DNA from: Chitinophagales bacterium
GTDB taxonomy: Bacteria > Bacteroidota > Bacteroidia > Chitinophagales > Saprospiraceae
Length of the DNA: 64,000 nt
Reading direction: 5' to 3'
Assembly (NCBI GenBank): GCA_017303875.1
Contig: JAFLBP010000006.1
Location: 62,001 to 126,000, forward strand
Position numbers and translations under genes: made by a program. The notes beneath the pieces are model-generated. The model saw only the letters and a list, made by a program, of their open reading frames with translations, had not been told where the DNA came from and did no database searches. The stretch's first letter is position 1. Each line of letters starts with the position of its first letter. Shown here piece by piece: positions 28,182 to 38,187 of this stretch.

Positions 28182-28811
28182 TTACACTTTAATCCAGAAA
28201 TGATGTAATCTAATTGAACTTCCGTTTTTGCGAGTATGTACAGAAATCAATTTAGCAGAAGTAGCTAATTGAGTCAGCATTTTTATTTGTTCCACATCAT
28301 TCCAAGTCGCGTCTCTAATCCATTGATTAATTTTAATGTACCAAGAGTTAATACTCCCGTTTTTGATAAAAGCCATCACCCCGCTATCTGCAAGGGGAAT
28401 ATTCTGATTATCTAAACCATGTTCTAAATCTTTAAACCTTTGAATTGCCGCACCTTTACCATATACATATTCATACTCATTTCTGATCTTATTGGACGTA
28501 CTTTTGGGCGTTGGAAGTACCTTAGCCTCAATAACAAATATCACATGTACACCTTTGTATACAGCAATATCTACGGTACTACTACCTTTCTGAGCATTTT
28601 CACGACAAAAATAATACCTTGACTGACAAGAATTAGTCATAAATAGGCAATAAGCCGTAGAATGCTGATTTTCATTTTTCTTTAACCTTAATACTTCTTG
28701 AAACTCCTGCGATACAGGAAAATCATCAAGATCCCGCCCAATGATGACGAGAAGATCCTCAACCAACTTATTAGGACTTAATTCTCTAAAAGTTTCTATT
28801 CCGTTCATCAT
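28182..28811 (-). CDS. PD-(D/E)XK nuclease-like protein, putative restriction partner
   Basis: 209 residues, no signal or membrane segment. The central part reads SSTVDIAVYKGVHVIFVIEA then K, giving Asp81 and Glu95-x-Lys97, spaced by a beta-hairpin as in PD-(D/E)XK nuclease folds. The N-terminal helical region (SPNKLVEDLLVIIGRDLDDF) and the Trp-containing C-terminus match no family I can name. It follows the methyltransferase by 5 bp and ends the operon, the position expected for a restriction endonuclease or a DNA-end-sensing accessory. AT-rich. The nuclease call rests on one motif, so it is tentative. Confidence 0.55.
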   Translation of the reverse strand: MMNGIETFRELSPNKLVEDLLVIIGRDLDDFPVSQEFQEVLRLKKNENQHSTAYCLFMTNSCQSRYYFCRENAQKGSSTVDIAVYKGVHVIFVIEAKVLPTPKSTSNKIRNEYEYVYGKGAAIQRFKDLEHGLDNQNIPLADSGVMAFIKNGSINSWYIKINQWIRDATWNDVEQIKMLTQLATSAKLISVHTRKNGSSIRLHHFWIKV

Positions 28812-28816
28812 ATGAT

Positions 28817-31800
28817 TCAGTATCCTGCCTTTTTCAAATCCATAAATGTATCATCTGCATCGCGCAATGCAATAGATTGGAGCCAGTAACGCCTTGCTTT
28901 GGGCTTAATCAGGTACACACAATCAAAGCCATTTACATGTTGATAATAACGAATGATTCTTTTATGCCGAACGCCTGTACCTGACTGCGAATGATCTATT
29001 ATTGCGTGAATCTCACTCTCCGCACCAGTATGAAAATTATACTCCAAGCCCCCATTCTTTCCAAAGCCCAGTTGGTAAATAATCAAGGTAGGCGTTTCGA
29101 TTACTCTGCCAGGCTGCCATGATTTGCCGTTTTCGGCGTAGATGTCATTTAGGGTTTCACAAAAGGTTGAGCCAAAATTTTTTAATTCAGGTTGCGTAAT
29201 GGAGTCGTGAAGGACTTTTCCATCATCACCCTCGTTTATCGCTTTGCCCAAATGACGATAATACTTCAATACATCACTGATAATAATTGACTCTTCATTG
29301 GATGTTTCTAAATATTTTTCGTCATTAGGGTAGGGTAAATTGTCTATATCTTCTTTTAGAAAAGAAGTCTCGTGAGAAACCATAACTCTCGAACTTCTTC
29401 CTAAAATAAATGCCTTGAACAGGTCGGAGGTAGAAGAAATGCCAAAAATTTTGTGATAAATTTCATTCAGTCCACCTTCTTCAGATAAAGGTGAAGAGAT
29501 TCCAACATAAGTGTTATTGAAGCAAATATGCTCTCTAATCAGTGCAATAGGGAATTTTGAATTTGATTTTCCCATAACTAATCCGATAACAATATGCGGG
29601 TTAGCAAAAAGTTCTTTTCTTCTTGGTTCGGCGAATAATTTGCTTTTCTCATTTTCAACTTCAAAATAGCCCAATTCGTTTAAAGTATTGACCTTTATGG
29701 TATCTTTGTCTGTTATAAAATCAGCTGGAACCCTTTTCCTATTTTTATGATTTACTTTGTAACCGCTACTATAAATCCAATTTTTATCCTTTACTTTTTC
29801 ATTCAAAAAGTCATTTAATGTCTCCAATAAACTCAGCCGATACACCAAATGAAATAACCTCCCCCCGCCGAGCAGGTTGGTCTTCCAGACAAACTGTTTC
29901 TGTGGATCAATAGCCCAATCCCAGCGAACCTGGTGTTTGTCATAGTAGTCAATTTCAAAAAATATTTTTTGCTCGCCAAGTATTTCACGTTTTACAATTA
30001 TATGCTCAATAGGTTGATATTCAGAAGGCACATTGTTGATTATCAATGCCAATACAGGGGTTCTACCTGTTTTCTTTTGTGCCTTTTGTGCACCCTTTAC
30101 ATTCTTTTTCTGAAAAAGGGTTTCTCGTAAGTGCGTAAAATCATAAATCTTCCAAACTGTGTATTTGGAAAATATTTCATTTCTATATTCTTGACTATTT
30201 ACTCCATATAAAAAACTATTCGATGGCAGTATCATACACACTTTTTTCCCAAAGTGCAATGCCGCCTCAAAAAATTTAAGTGCTATTTTATTGCCAGGCA
30301 CCTCTTTTTTCCCAAACAACTCCTTTAAATCTTCATTGGTAATGGTACCCACATTCGATTTATTGAAAGGTGGATTTCCGATAACCAGATCAAAGCGTTG
30401 ATCTCTATTATTGCCTTTTTTAACCCAATCTGAAAAATTCAAACCCTGAATATTATCCATACTTAGGTCTTTGAACTTTAGGTTGTTCCATATTTCTTTG
30501 GGTGTCAGTTTATCCAAAAAAGCCGTTGTCAAACCAAAGATGCTGACCAATGCGGCAACCTCTTCGATGTCAACACCAAATATATTGTTCTCCAAAATTT
30601 CTTTGGCTGTTTCCTTGTCAGGATATACAATTTTTTCCTCTTTCTTCCAATAGTTGATAGCCCACCATTGCAACATTCTTTTATAAGCTGCCACCAAAAA
30701 AACTCCCGAACCACATGCCGGATCAAGCACCTTAAACTGTTTATTTTCAAAAAGTTCAGGCTGTTCCAATGGCATGGCTTCATCAATCATTAAATTGACT
30801 AAATGAAGGGGCGTATATACTACGTCTTTTCTGATTTCTGCATTCCTGTCGGCTTCTGCCTGAATAAAGTTTTCATAAATGGCACTGATTACCTCTGCCG
30901 GCAAATGCTTAAAGCTGTACTGTTTCCATAAAAAACCCTGGTTTGTTCTCAGATCAATCTCAGCACTCAAAAAGTTAGCAATTGGCACTAAATAGGCTCC
31001 CGCTATAGCATCCTTTTCATCTTCAGTAAAAGTATCAAAGATTTTACCATTAAAAACGTCGGCCAAATCGTTTAATATACCTACGCAGGCACCATTTCTG
31101 AGACCTTCCTCGAAGGTCTCGTCTTGCAAATTATATTTCTTATATATTTCTTTCAGTGTATGTTTTCCATCGTCATCTTTTATCGCTTCCAAAAACTTAA
31201 TCAGAATAGAGGTAATCAGTAACCTATCAATAGTACCGGGTTTTAGATTAATACTTTGGTTGCTTAACAGTAGCTTCCTTGCCTCCATCAGATAGCCCAA
31301 CAGAAAATCGTAAGGAGCACTGTTGCCATCCATTTTCTGTTGCATTTCGGATTGCTCCCAAAACGTACCGGTTGTAAATAGATGCGCTGAAAACCTGGAT
31401 TCTTCGAATCTTGTAATACTATGTGAAGCCAGCCGCAGGGCATCTCTATCAAGGCTTACATCATCATCAACGCGCTCAGCTGGTTTGCGTGCATTGATGA
31501 TATCTACACGTGTTTCACCAAGTATGACATAAATTTCAATTTTTCCGGCGCTCCAAAGTTCTGCATGCAGAATCTTATGCCTATCAGAATTGAAAAAAGA
31601 ATCAGGTTGGCGGAAAATACAAACAGCAGGAGTAGAAAATGTAGGGTTACTATCTTCGTCATTCTTATAGTAACGTCTAAAAAAAACAGCATCTGCGGGT
31701 ACTACTAATTTTTGCTGCACCTCATCGATATACAGGCGTTCCACATTATTTTTAGCCTCATCCAATCTATAGACAAGTCCGTTTTCTGTGGTGTACCCTA

Positions 31801-31825
31801 ATTGTTCCAAAGAAAAGTGATGCAT
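28817..31825 (-). CDS. Eco57I-like class I N6-adenine DNA methyltransferase
   Basis: 1,002 residues. The SAM-binding motif I is LDPACGSGVFLVAAY (Asp368-Gly374), preceded by VVYTPLHLVNLMIDEA (motif X region), and the catalytic motif IV is NPPF at 484-487, the gamma-class N6-adenine type. The C-terminal about 400 residues would hold target recognition. The N-terminal 200 residues resemble Eco57I/type ISP-like proteins (AELWSAGKIEIYVILGETRV), but I see no clear PD-(D/E)XK triad there. Cleavage may be supplied by the small downstream gene. It begins 8 bp after the S24 regulator. Type IIG or a BREX PglX-like role are alternatives; no other BREX gene is present. Confidence 0.88.
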   Translation of the reverse strand: MHHFSLEQLGYTTENGLVYRLDEAKNNVERLYIDEVQQKLVVPADAVFFRRYYKNDEDSNPTFSTPAVCIFRQPDSFFNSDRHKILHAELWSAGKIEIYVILGETRVDIINARKPAERVDDDVSLDRDALRLASHSITRFEESRFSAHLFTTGTFWEQSEMQQKMDGNSAPYDFLLGYLMEARKLLLSNQSINLKPGTIDRLLITSILIKFLEAIKDDDGKHTLKEIYKKYNLQDETFEEGLRNGACVGILNDLADVFNGKIFDTFTEDEKDAIAGAYLVPIANFLSAEIDLRTNQGFLWKQYSFKHLPAEVISAIYENFIQAEADRNAEIRKDVVYTPLHLVNLMIDEAMPLEQPELFENKQFKVLDPACGSGVFLVAAYKRMLQWWAINYWKKEEKIVYPDKETAKEILENNIFGVDIEEVAALVSIFGLTTAFLDKLTPKEIWNNLKFKDLSMDNIQGLNFSDWVKKGNNRDQRFDLVIGNPPFNKSNVGTITNEDLKELFGKKEVPGNKIALKFFEAALHFGKKVCMILPSNSFLYGVNSQEYRNEIFSKYTVWKIYDFTHLRETLFQKKNVKGAQKAQKKTGRTPVLALIINNVPSEYQPIEHIIVKREILGEQKIFFEIDYYDKHQVRWDWAIDPQKQFVWKTNLLGGGRLFHLVYRLSLLETLNDFLNEKVKDKNWIYSSGYKVNHKNRKRVPADFITDKDTIKVNTLNELGYFEVENEKSKLFAEPRRKELFANPHIVIGLVMGKSNSKFPIALIREHICFNNTYVGISSPLSEEGGLNEIYHKIFGISSTSDLFKAFILGRSSRVMVSHETSFLKEDIDNLPYPNDEKYLETSNEESIIISDVLKYYRHLGKAINEGDDGKVLHDSITQPELKNFGSTFCETLNDIYAENGKSWQPGRVIETPTLIIYQLGFGKNGGLEYNFHTGAESEIHAIIDHSQSGTGVRHKRIIRYYQHVNGFDCVYLIKPKARRYWLQSIALRDADDTFMDLKKAGY

Positions 31826-31833
31826 GACAGAGA

Positions 31834-32625
31834 TCAGTTAACAGCTGTTGTTATTTTGGTCAATTGATGTTGTATTTGATGGAGCTTGTCCAAAAGCAGG
31901 TAATTGATATCCAATTTATCAGGAAACCCAATAAATGCCGTAAACTCCCATGCTTCCAGTACATCTGTTGCAGACACAGTATATGGTAAATATTCGGGAT
32001 TGTCAGATGCCAGAATCAACTGCTGATTCAAATCCAATTCACTGATCACTCGTTTAAAGACAATTCCTTCATTCCTGATTACTATGATATATCTACCTCC
32101 ACTTTTGAGGTCTCTTGCATGTTCTACAAACCTCCCGATTATGATATAACCAGATTGCATAGGAGGCATTGAGTCCCCCTCTATTTCAAAGGCCCGATAA
32201 GTGCCATCAGATAACTTTGGAAGGTAAAATCGGGGCAGTTCTGAGATAAATGACTCCTGTCTCATACCAATAACATAACCAGCGGTCGCTTTTGCTGAGA
32301 CTAATTCGATATTTGTTCTTAAATTATCTGAAACAGCGACAGGCAAAATTCTGATATTTTCAGATAGTATGCTATCTGCTTTATCAGCTCCGGATCGAAC
32401 CATTGGTGCGCTAAGGTCTTTTAACAACAAATCATCAGTTCCAATTTCGTAAAACTGTGCAAGTGTTACTAACTGGCTAACTGGCAACTCGGATTGTCCA
32501 TTTTCGTAATTGGCATAAGTTGAGCGACTAACACCTAATAGCTTTGCAAGCTCACCCTGTGCAAGTTTCTTTTTTTCTCGCAGATATTTTAGGTTAGATT
32601 GCAGCAATGCCAAAATTTTGGACAA
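31834..32625 (-). CDS. XRE-family repressor with LexA-like S24 peptidase domain
   Basis: 263 residues. The N-terminal helix-turn-helix covers about 14-68 (AQGELAKLLGVSRSTYANYE). The C-terminal LexA/UmuD-like domain has Ser152 (EGDSM) and Lys191 (IVFKRV), and an Ala115-Gly116 pair in KATAGYVIGM. The A-G to Ser distance (36) and Ser to Lys distance (39) are close to LexA (35 and 37). It is therefore likely a self-cleaving repressor relieved by RecA-type DNA-damage signalling. It is first in the operon, 8 bp from the methyltransferase, and presumably controls it through the TTCTCAA sites upstream. Confidence 0.88.
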   Translation of the reverse strand: MSKILALLQSNLKYLREKKKLAQGELAKLLGVSRSTYANYENGQSELPVSQLVTLAQFYEIGTDDLLLKDLSAPMVRSGADKADSILSENIRILPVAVSDNLRTNIELVSAKATAGYVIGMRQESFISELPRFYLPKLSDGTYRAFEIEGDSMPPMQSGYIIIGRFVEHARDLKSGGRYIIVIRNEGIVFKRVISELDLNQQLILASDNPEYLPYTVSATDVLEAWEFTAFIGFPDKLDINYLLLDKLHQIQHQLTKITTAVN

Positions 32626-32671
32626 ATGTCTGAATTTCTGGCAATCAATACAAGTGTAACGAACAACTTTT

Positions 32672-32718
32672 TTCTCAACATCGTAAACAAATATGTATTA
32701 TTCTCAAAAGATTTGAGA
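32672..32718. promoter_or_regulatory. candidate operator of the S24 repressor
   Basis: A perfect palindrome TCTCAAA-AGA-TTTGAGA (32702-32718) and a second half-site TTCTCAA (32672-32678) lie 47-94 bp upstream of the repressor ATG. They fit autoregulation by a dimeric XRE protein. No full TAnnTTTG box was found; TACACTTG between the sites and the gene is a 7/8 match. The remainder of gap 32626-32797 shows nothing else. Confidence 0.45.
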
Positions 32719-32797
32719 TAGAGAGCCGTAGAGTACTTATTTATTCTTCAAAACATCGACTTCAGGCTGCGCCAATATGACAGTATCCGCATTCCAC

Positions 32798-34090
<1,293 letters not shown>

Positions 34091-34226
34091 TTTTTTTTAA
34101 TTTTGGATGTTTGATTTTGGATGTTTGATTTTTAATTTTTGATGCTTGATTTTTAATTTTAAAACTTTAATTTTCAATTAAATACAATCAAAAATTCAAC
34201 ATCAAAAATCCAAAATTAAAAATAAA
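34091..34226. repeat. inverted heptamer-repeat element between argE and argH
   Basis: The left part (34091-34165) reads as heptamers TTTTGGA, TGTTTGA, TTTTTAA, TTTTTGA, TGCTTGA. The right part (34186-34222) is the same family on the opposite strand, so the whole could fold into an imperfect long hairpin. The right arm overlaps the last dozen codons of argE. No promoter was seen. Confidence 0.75.
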
Positions 34227-35297
34227 TTCAAGGTAAAGATTAATGCCCTCGCGGAGTTCCTGCAATTCGATGTATTCATCGGCCGTGTGGCTGCGGGCAC
34301 TGTCGCCGGGGCCTATTTTCAAGGCGGGTACGCCGACCAAGGCTTTATCGCTCGATGTCGGGGAGCCGTAAAGTTTTCGGCCCAGGCGCAAGCCCGCCTG
34401 CACCAAAGGATGTTCGAGCGGAATACCCGTGGCGCGCAGACGCATGGAGCGGGGCTGCACGCTGCTCGAAACCTGCGTGCGGATCAGCGCCAGCACTTCC
34501 TCGGGTGTGTAGGCGTCTGTGAGGCGCACATCCACCACAAAACGGCAGGTATCGGGCACCACGTTGTGGGCTTTATTGTCGGTGTCAATCACCGTGACCG
34601 ACATTTTTACCGGCCCCAGCCATTCCGACACTTTGGGAAACTGGAAAGTCCGGAACCACTGAATATCGTCCAGCGCCCGATACAGCGCATTTTCGCCTTC
34701 TTCACGGGCCGCATGTCCGGCCCGGCCTTGCGCCACAGCGTCCAGCACCATCAGGCCCTTTTCGGCCACGGCCATTTGCATTTGCGTCGGCTCCCCGATG
34801 AGGGCGCAATCGAGTTTGGGCAAATGCGGCAAAAGGCTTTCCACACCGTCGCGGCCACTGATTTCTTCTTCGGCCACGGCTGCAAAAACGAGGTTGCAAG
34901 GCAAATTTTCCTGTGCATAAAACCAGGAAAATGCCGCCGCCAGACTTACCAAACTCGCCCCGGCATCGTTGCTGCCCAATCCGTACAAACGCCCGTTTTC
35001 AATTTGTGGCAAAAACGGATCTTTGGTATATCCCGCATTCGGGCGCACCGTATCGTGGTGCGAACAAAGTAAAAGGGTCTTTTTTTTCGGGTCAAAATGC
35101 TGATTTTGCGCCCAGACATTGTTCTTGTCGCGCTGTGTCGGGATATTTTTTTCCTGAAAAAATTCTTCTAAAATACGCGCCGTTGCGGCCTCTTCCCGAC
35201 TAAACGAGGGGCATGCAATCAATTGCTGCAAGCAGTGCAGTGCGTCCTGAAAAAGCGTTTCCCGGGCCTGCGTGTCTGGTAAATGCGCCATATTCAT
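34188..35297 (-). CDS. argE: M20-family N-acyl-citrulline/ornithine deacylase (ArgE-type)
   Basis: 369-residue zinc-dependent deacylase. Metal ligands lie in LLCSHHDTVRP (His) and GLGSNDAGA (Asp), the catalytic glutamates in AVAEEEISGRD, and a dimerisation domain occupies the middle third. In Bacteroidota with an ArgF'-type transcarbamylase, this enzyme removes the acyl group from N-acylcitrulline rather than from ornithine; succinyl is the likely group here. The start overlaps argB by 4 bases. The C-terminal FIFNFGFLMLNF tail is encoded by the adjoining heptamer repeat and is probably not functional. Confidence 0.88.
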   Translation of the reverse strand: MNMAHLPDTQARETLFQDALHCLQQLIACPSFSREEAATARILEEFFQEKNIPTQRDKNNVWAQNQHFDPKKKTLLLCSHHDTVRPNAGYTKDPFLPQIENGRLYGLGSNDAGASLVSLAAAFSWFYAQENLPCNLVFAAVAEEEISGRDGVESLLPHLPKLDCALIGEPTQMQMAVAEKGLMVLDAVAQGRAGHAAREEGENALYRALDDIQWFRTFQFPKVSEWLGPVKMSVTVIDTDNKAHNVVPDTCRFVVDVRLTDAYTPEEVLALIRTQVSSSVQPRSMRLRATGIPLEHPLVQAGLRLGRKLYGSPTSSDKALVGVPALKIGPGDSARSHTADEYIELQELREGINLYLEFIFNFGFLMLNF

Positions 35298-36091
35298 ACA
35301 ATGATCTCTGTGCCCGGAATGGCCCGTTCGCTCAGGTTGCGGTGCAAATCCTGCGCGCTGCCGATAACCACGCGGCTCACCCCCTTGGAGGCAGCCTGAA
35401 AAGCGTTGTCGAGTTTGGGTAAAATACCACCCGAAGCGGCAGATTTAGCTTTTAAGGCGCTGTATTCCGCACTACTGAGCGAAGGGATTACGGAGTTGTC
35501 GTCGCCCGGATTGCTCAACACGCCTTTTTTTTCAAAACAAAACAGCAGCCGCACCTCAAAATCCGGCGTGAGCGCCTGAGCCAAGGTGGCACTGATGGTA
35601 TCGGCATTGGTATTAAGCAGGTTGCCGGCTTCATCGTGGGTGAGGGGCGACATCACCAGCGCGACACCCTGCGAAACCAGCGTTTTTACCAGTGCTACAT
35701 TCACGCGCTCGGGCAGCGGATCGCCCACCCAGCCAAAATCCACCTCCCCGACGGGGCGCTTGCGCGCGGGCATAAGGTTGGCATCTGCGCCGCTCAGGCC
35801 TAAGGCCGTACAACCCAATCGCTGCAACGCAGCCACCAGGCGGCGGTTAATCAGTCCGCCATAAACCATCGTGACCAATTCCAGCGTAGCGGCGTCAGTG
35901 ACGCGGCGGCCGTTGATATAATGGGGTTTCAGGCCCATTTTTTCGCCAATTTGTGTCGCAATTTTACCGCCGCCGTGCACCAATATTTTAGCGCCGGACA
36001 GGGCCGCAAAATCCTGTAAAAAGGCTTCCAGGGCTTGTTCATCATCGAGTACGTTACCCCCGATTTTAACCACATTCAGTACAGATTTCAT
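35294..36091 (-). CDS. argB: N-acetyl(succinyl)glutamate kinase
   Basis: 265-residue amino-acid kinase that phosphorylates N-acylglutamate. Motifs: VVKIGGNVLDD at the N-terminus, LVHGGGK at 38-44, GLSGADANLM and NTNADTISATLAQAL. It lacks the N-terminal helix of arginine-inhibited hexameric forms, so feedback inhibition is less likely. It overlaps both neighbours by 4 bases (argF' upstream, argE downstream), indicating translational coupling. Confidence 0.95.
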   Translation of the reverse strand: MKSVLNVVKIGGNVLDDEQALEAFLQDFAALSGAKILVHGGGKIATQIGEKMGLKPHYINGRRVTDAATLELVTMVYGGLINRRLVAALQRLGCTALGLSGADANLMPARKRPVGEVDFGWVGDPLPERVNVALVKTLVSQGVALVMSPLTHDEAGNLLNTNADTISATLAQALTPDFEVRLLFCFEKKGVLSNPGDDNSVIPSLSSAEYSALKAKSAASGGILPKLDNAFQAASKGVSRVVIGSAQDLHRNLSERAIPGTEIIV

Positions 36092-37044
36092 GCTAATCCT
36101 TTTAAAATTTCAGCTAAAACGGCCTGTGCCGCCCAAACGCGATTGGCCGCCTGTTCAATGACGATACTCTGCGGGCCATCCAGAATCGCAGCGCTCAACT
36201 CAAGGTTGCGGCGCACGGGCAGGCAATGCATCACTTTGGCTTGTCGGGTTGGCAGTAATTTTTCCGGCGTCAGCATCCAGGACGGGTCTTCGCAAACGTG
36301 TTTGCCGTATTGCGCCGTGGAACTCCAGTTTTTTACATAAATAAAATCGGCGTCGCACAGGGCTTTGTCCTGATCGTGTTCAACACTTGCCTGTTGCACA
36401 AATGCGGGGTCTAATTCGTAGCCTTCCGGATGGGCAATGACAAAATCGGCAGCATCCCAGGCATTAACCCATTGTGCAAAAGAATTGGCGACGCAGTGCG
36501 GCAGTGCCTTGATATGTGGCGCCCAGGTCAGCACCACTTTGGGTTTGCGCGGCGCTTTGAATTGCTCCTCCATCGTCAGCAGATCGGCGAGGCTTTGCAG
36601 CGGATGCAGGGTGGCGCTTTCGAGGCTGAGGATCGGCACGCCCGAATGTTCCACAAACTGTTGCAGCACCCGCTCGCTGTAATCTTCTTCCCGGCTGAGC
36701 AGGGCCGGAAAGGTGCGCACGCCCAACATATCCACATAAGCACCCAGCACGGCCGCCGCTTCGCGCACATGCTCCACCGTGTTGCCGTTCATAATCACCT
36801 CGTCGTTGAACTCCAAAGCCCAGCCTTCGGTGCCGGCATTGAGTACCAGCACTTCCATGCCGAGGTTGCGCGCGGCCACCTGCGTGCTCAGGCGCGTGCG
36901 CGTGCTTGGATTCAGAAACATCAGGCCGAGGCGTTTGCCCTTGCCCAAAGTTTCATGGCGGAAAGGGTCGGCTTTATAGGCCGCCGCCGAAGCCAGCAGG
37001 GCCGGCAGGTCGGCAACGTCGTGGATGGAGCGGAAATGTTTCAT
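36088..37044 (-). CDS. argF': N-succinyl-L-ornithine transcarbamylase (ArgF'-type)
   Basis: 318 residues from MKHFRSIHDV; an upstream in-frame ATG at 37089 would overlap argD and lacks family similarity. The carbamoyl-phosphate loop reads FLNPSTRTRLSTQ, with the variant spacing of acylornithine enzymes. HCLPVRRN is present near the C-terminus. Val90 (NGNTVEHVRE) aligns with Bacteroides fragilis Pro90 and Xanthomonas AOTCase Glu92. Published exchanges show that Pro, Ser, Ala or Val at this position give succinylornithine specificity and Glu gives acetylornithine. The call is therefore SOTCase rather than AOTCase. It sits 13 bp after argD. Confidence 0.85.
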   Translation of the reverse strand: MKHFRSIHDVADLPALLASAAAYKADPFRHETLGKGKRLGLMFLNPSTRTRLSTQVAARNLGMEVLVLNAGTEGWALEFNDEVIMNGNTVEHVREAAAVLGAYVDMLGVRTFPALLSREEDYSERVLQQFVEHSGVPILSLESATLHPLQSLADLLTMEEQFKAPRKPKVVLTWAPHIKALPHCVANSFAQWVNAWDAADFVIAHPEGYELDPAFVQQASVEHDQDKALCDADFIYVKNWSSTAQYGKHVCEDPSWMLTPEKLLPTRQAKVMHCLPVRRNLELSAAILDGPQSIVIEQAANRVWAAQAVLAEILKGLA

Positions 37045-37057
37045 AGCGTTTCCCCGT

Positions 37058-38185
37058 TTATTTGAGGAGTGAGGTATCCAGTTTTTCAAGAAAAATATCA
37101 GCGTCGGCTTTGCTCAGGGCTAAGGAGGGCAACAAACGCACCACGCCGCCTTTGGCTTCGCCGGTAAATACGCCTTGCTCAAACAGCAATCGTTTGCGCA
37201 ATTCGCCCTGTTCGGCGGGCACATCAAAACCAATCATCAGGCCCTTGCCGCGCACGTTGGAAATTTGCGGTATGCCGCGCAGGGTATCCATGAGGTACTG
37301 CCCTGTTTTTTCAGCATTTTCAATCAATTTGTCCTGCTCCATAACTTCCAACACGGCTAAGGCCGCAGCGCAAGCCAGCGGATTGCCCCCGAAAGTGGTG
37401 CCCAACATGCCGTGTTTGGCCTGAAAATGCGGCGCAATCAGCACGCCCGCCACCGGAAAGCCGTTGCCCATGCCTTTGGCCATGGTGTACAAATCGGCGC
37501 CGATGCCCGCCAGATCATGTGCAAAAAAGCTGCCGCTGCGCCCGTAGCCACATTGTACGCTATCGGCAATCAGAACCGTCTTGTGCGCATCGCACAAAGC
37601 GCGGAGTCGTTTCAAAAAAGCGTCTTCTGCTACCCGAATACCGCCTACGCCCTGAATGCCTTCGATAATCACAGCGGCAAATTCATGCTGCTGAAATGCC
37701 TGCTCCAGGGCTTCAATATCGTTGAAGGGCGCAAAAACAATATTGTCGGTCTGGTTCACCGGCGCCACGATGGCCGGATTATCCGTAGCGGCAACGGCCA
37801 AAGACGTGCGGCCGTGGAATGATTTGTGAAATGCCAGCACTTTTTTCCTGCCGGTATGAAAAGATGCTAATTTCAGTGCATTTTCATTGGCTTCTGCACC
37901 AGAATTACAAAGAAAAAGATCGTAATCCGTTTTGCCGCTCTGAACGGCTAAGCGCTCGGCCAGCTCCTCCTGCAAAGGCAGGTATACGGAGTTGGAATAA
38001 AACGCCAGTTGACGCAACTGATTTTCAATCCGCGTCACCCAGTGCGGGTGGCTGTGGCCAATAGAGATGACCGCATGGCCGCCATACATATCTAAGTATT
38101 CGCGTCCGTTGGCATCCCATACACGGGAACCTTCGCCGCGAACAATTTTGAGGGGCTGTAGCGGATAAACATCAAATAGTTTCAT
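37058..38185 (-). CDS. argD: N-acyl-ornithine aminotransferase
   Basis: 375-residue class III PLP-dependent aminotransferase converting N-acylglutamate semialdehyde to N-acylornithine. Motifs: DMYGGHAVISIGHSHP, LFLCNSGAEANENALKLA, FHGRTS, ADSVQCGYGRSG and the PLP lysine segment LYTMAKGMGNGFPVAG. The DSVQCG box replaces the more common DEVQTG. It follows argC by 2 bp. Confidence 0.94.
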   Translation of the reverse strand: MKLFDVYPLQPLKIVRGEGSRVWDANGREYLDMYGGHAVISIGHSHPHWVTRIENQLRQLAFYSNSVYLPLQEELAERLAVQSGKTDYDLFLCNSGAEANENALKLASFHTGRKKVLAFHKSFHGRTSLAVAATDNPAIVAPVNQTDNIVFAPFNDIEALEQAFQQHEFAAVIIEGIQGVGGIRVAEDAFLKRLRALCDAHKTVLIADSVQCGYGRSGSFFAHDLAGIGADLYTMAKGMGNGFPVAGVLIAPHFQAKHGMLGTTFGGNPLACAAALAVLEVMEQDKLIENAEKTGQYLMDTLRGIPQISNVRGKGLMIGFDVPAEQGELRKRLLFEQGVFTGEAKGGVVRLLPSLALSKADADIFLEKLDTSLLK

Positions 38186-38187
38186 TG

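Noticed and set aside
28817..31825. BREX PglX identity for the large methyltransferase
   Set aside because: No brxA, brxB, brxC, pglZ or brxL gene in the window; the compact three-gene layout does not fit BREX.
36088..37089. Ornithine transcarbamylase (ArgF/OTCase) for the transcarbamylase
   Set aside because: It lacks the usual SxRTR-type OTCase loop context and has the acylornithine FLNPSTRTRLSTQ form plus an ArgE-type deacylase next to it.
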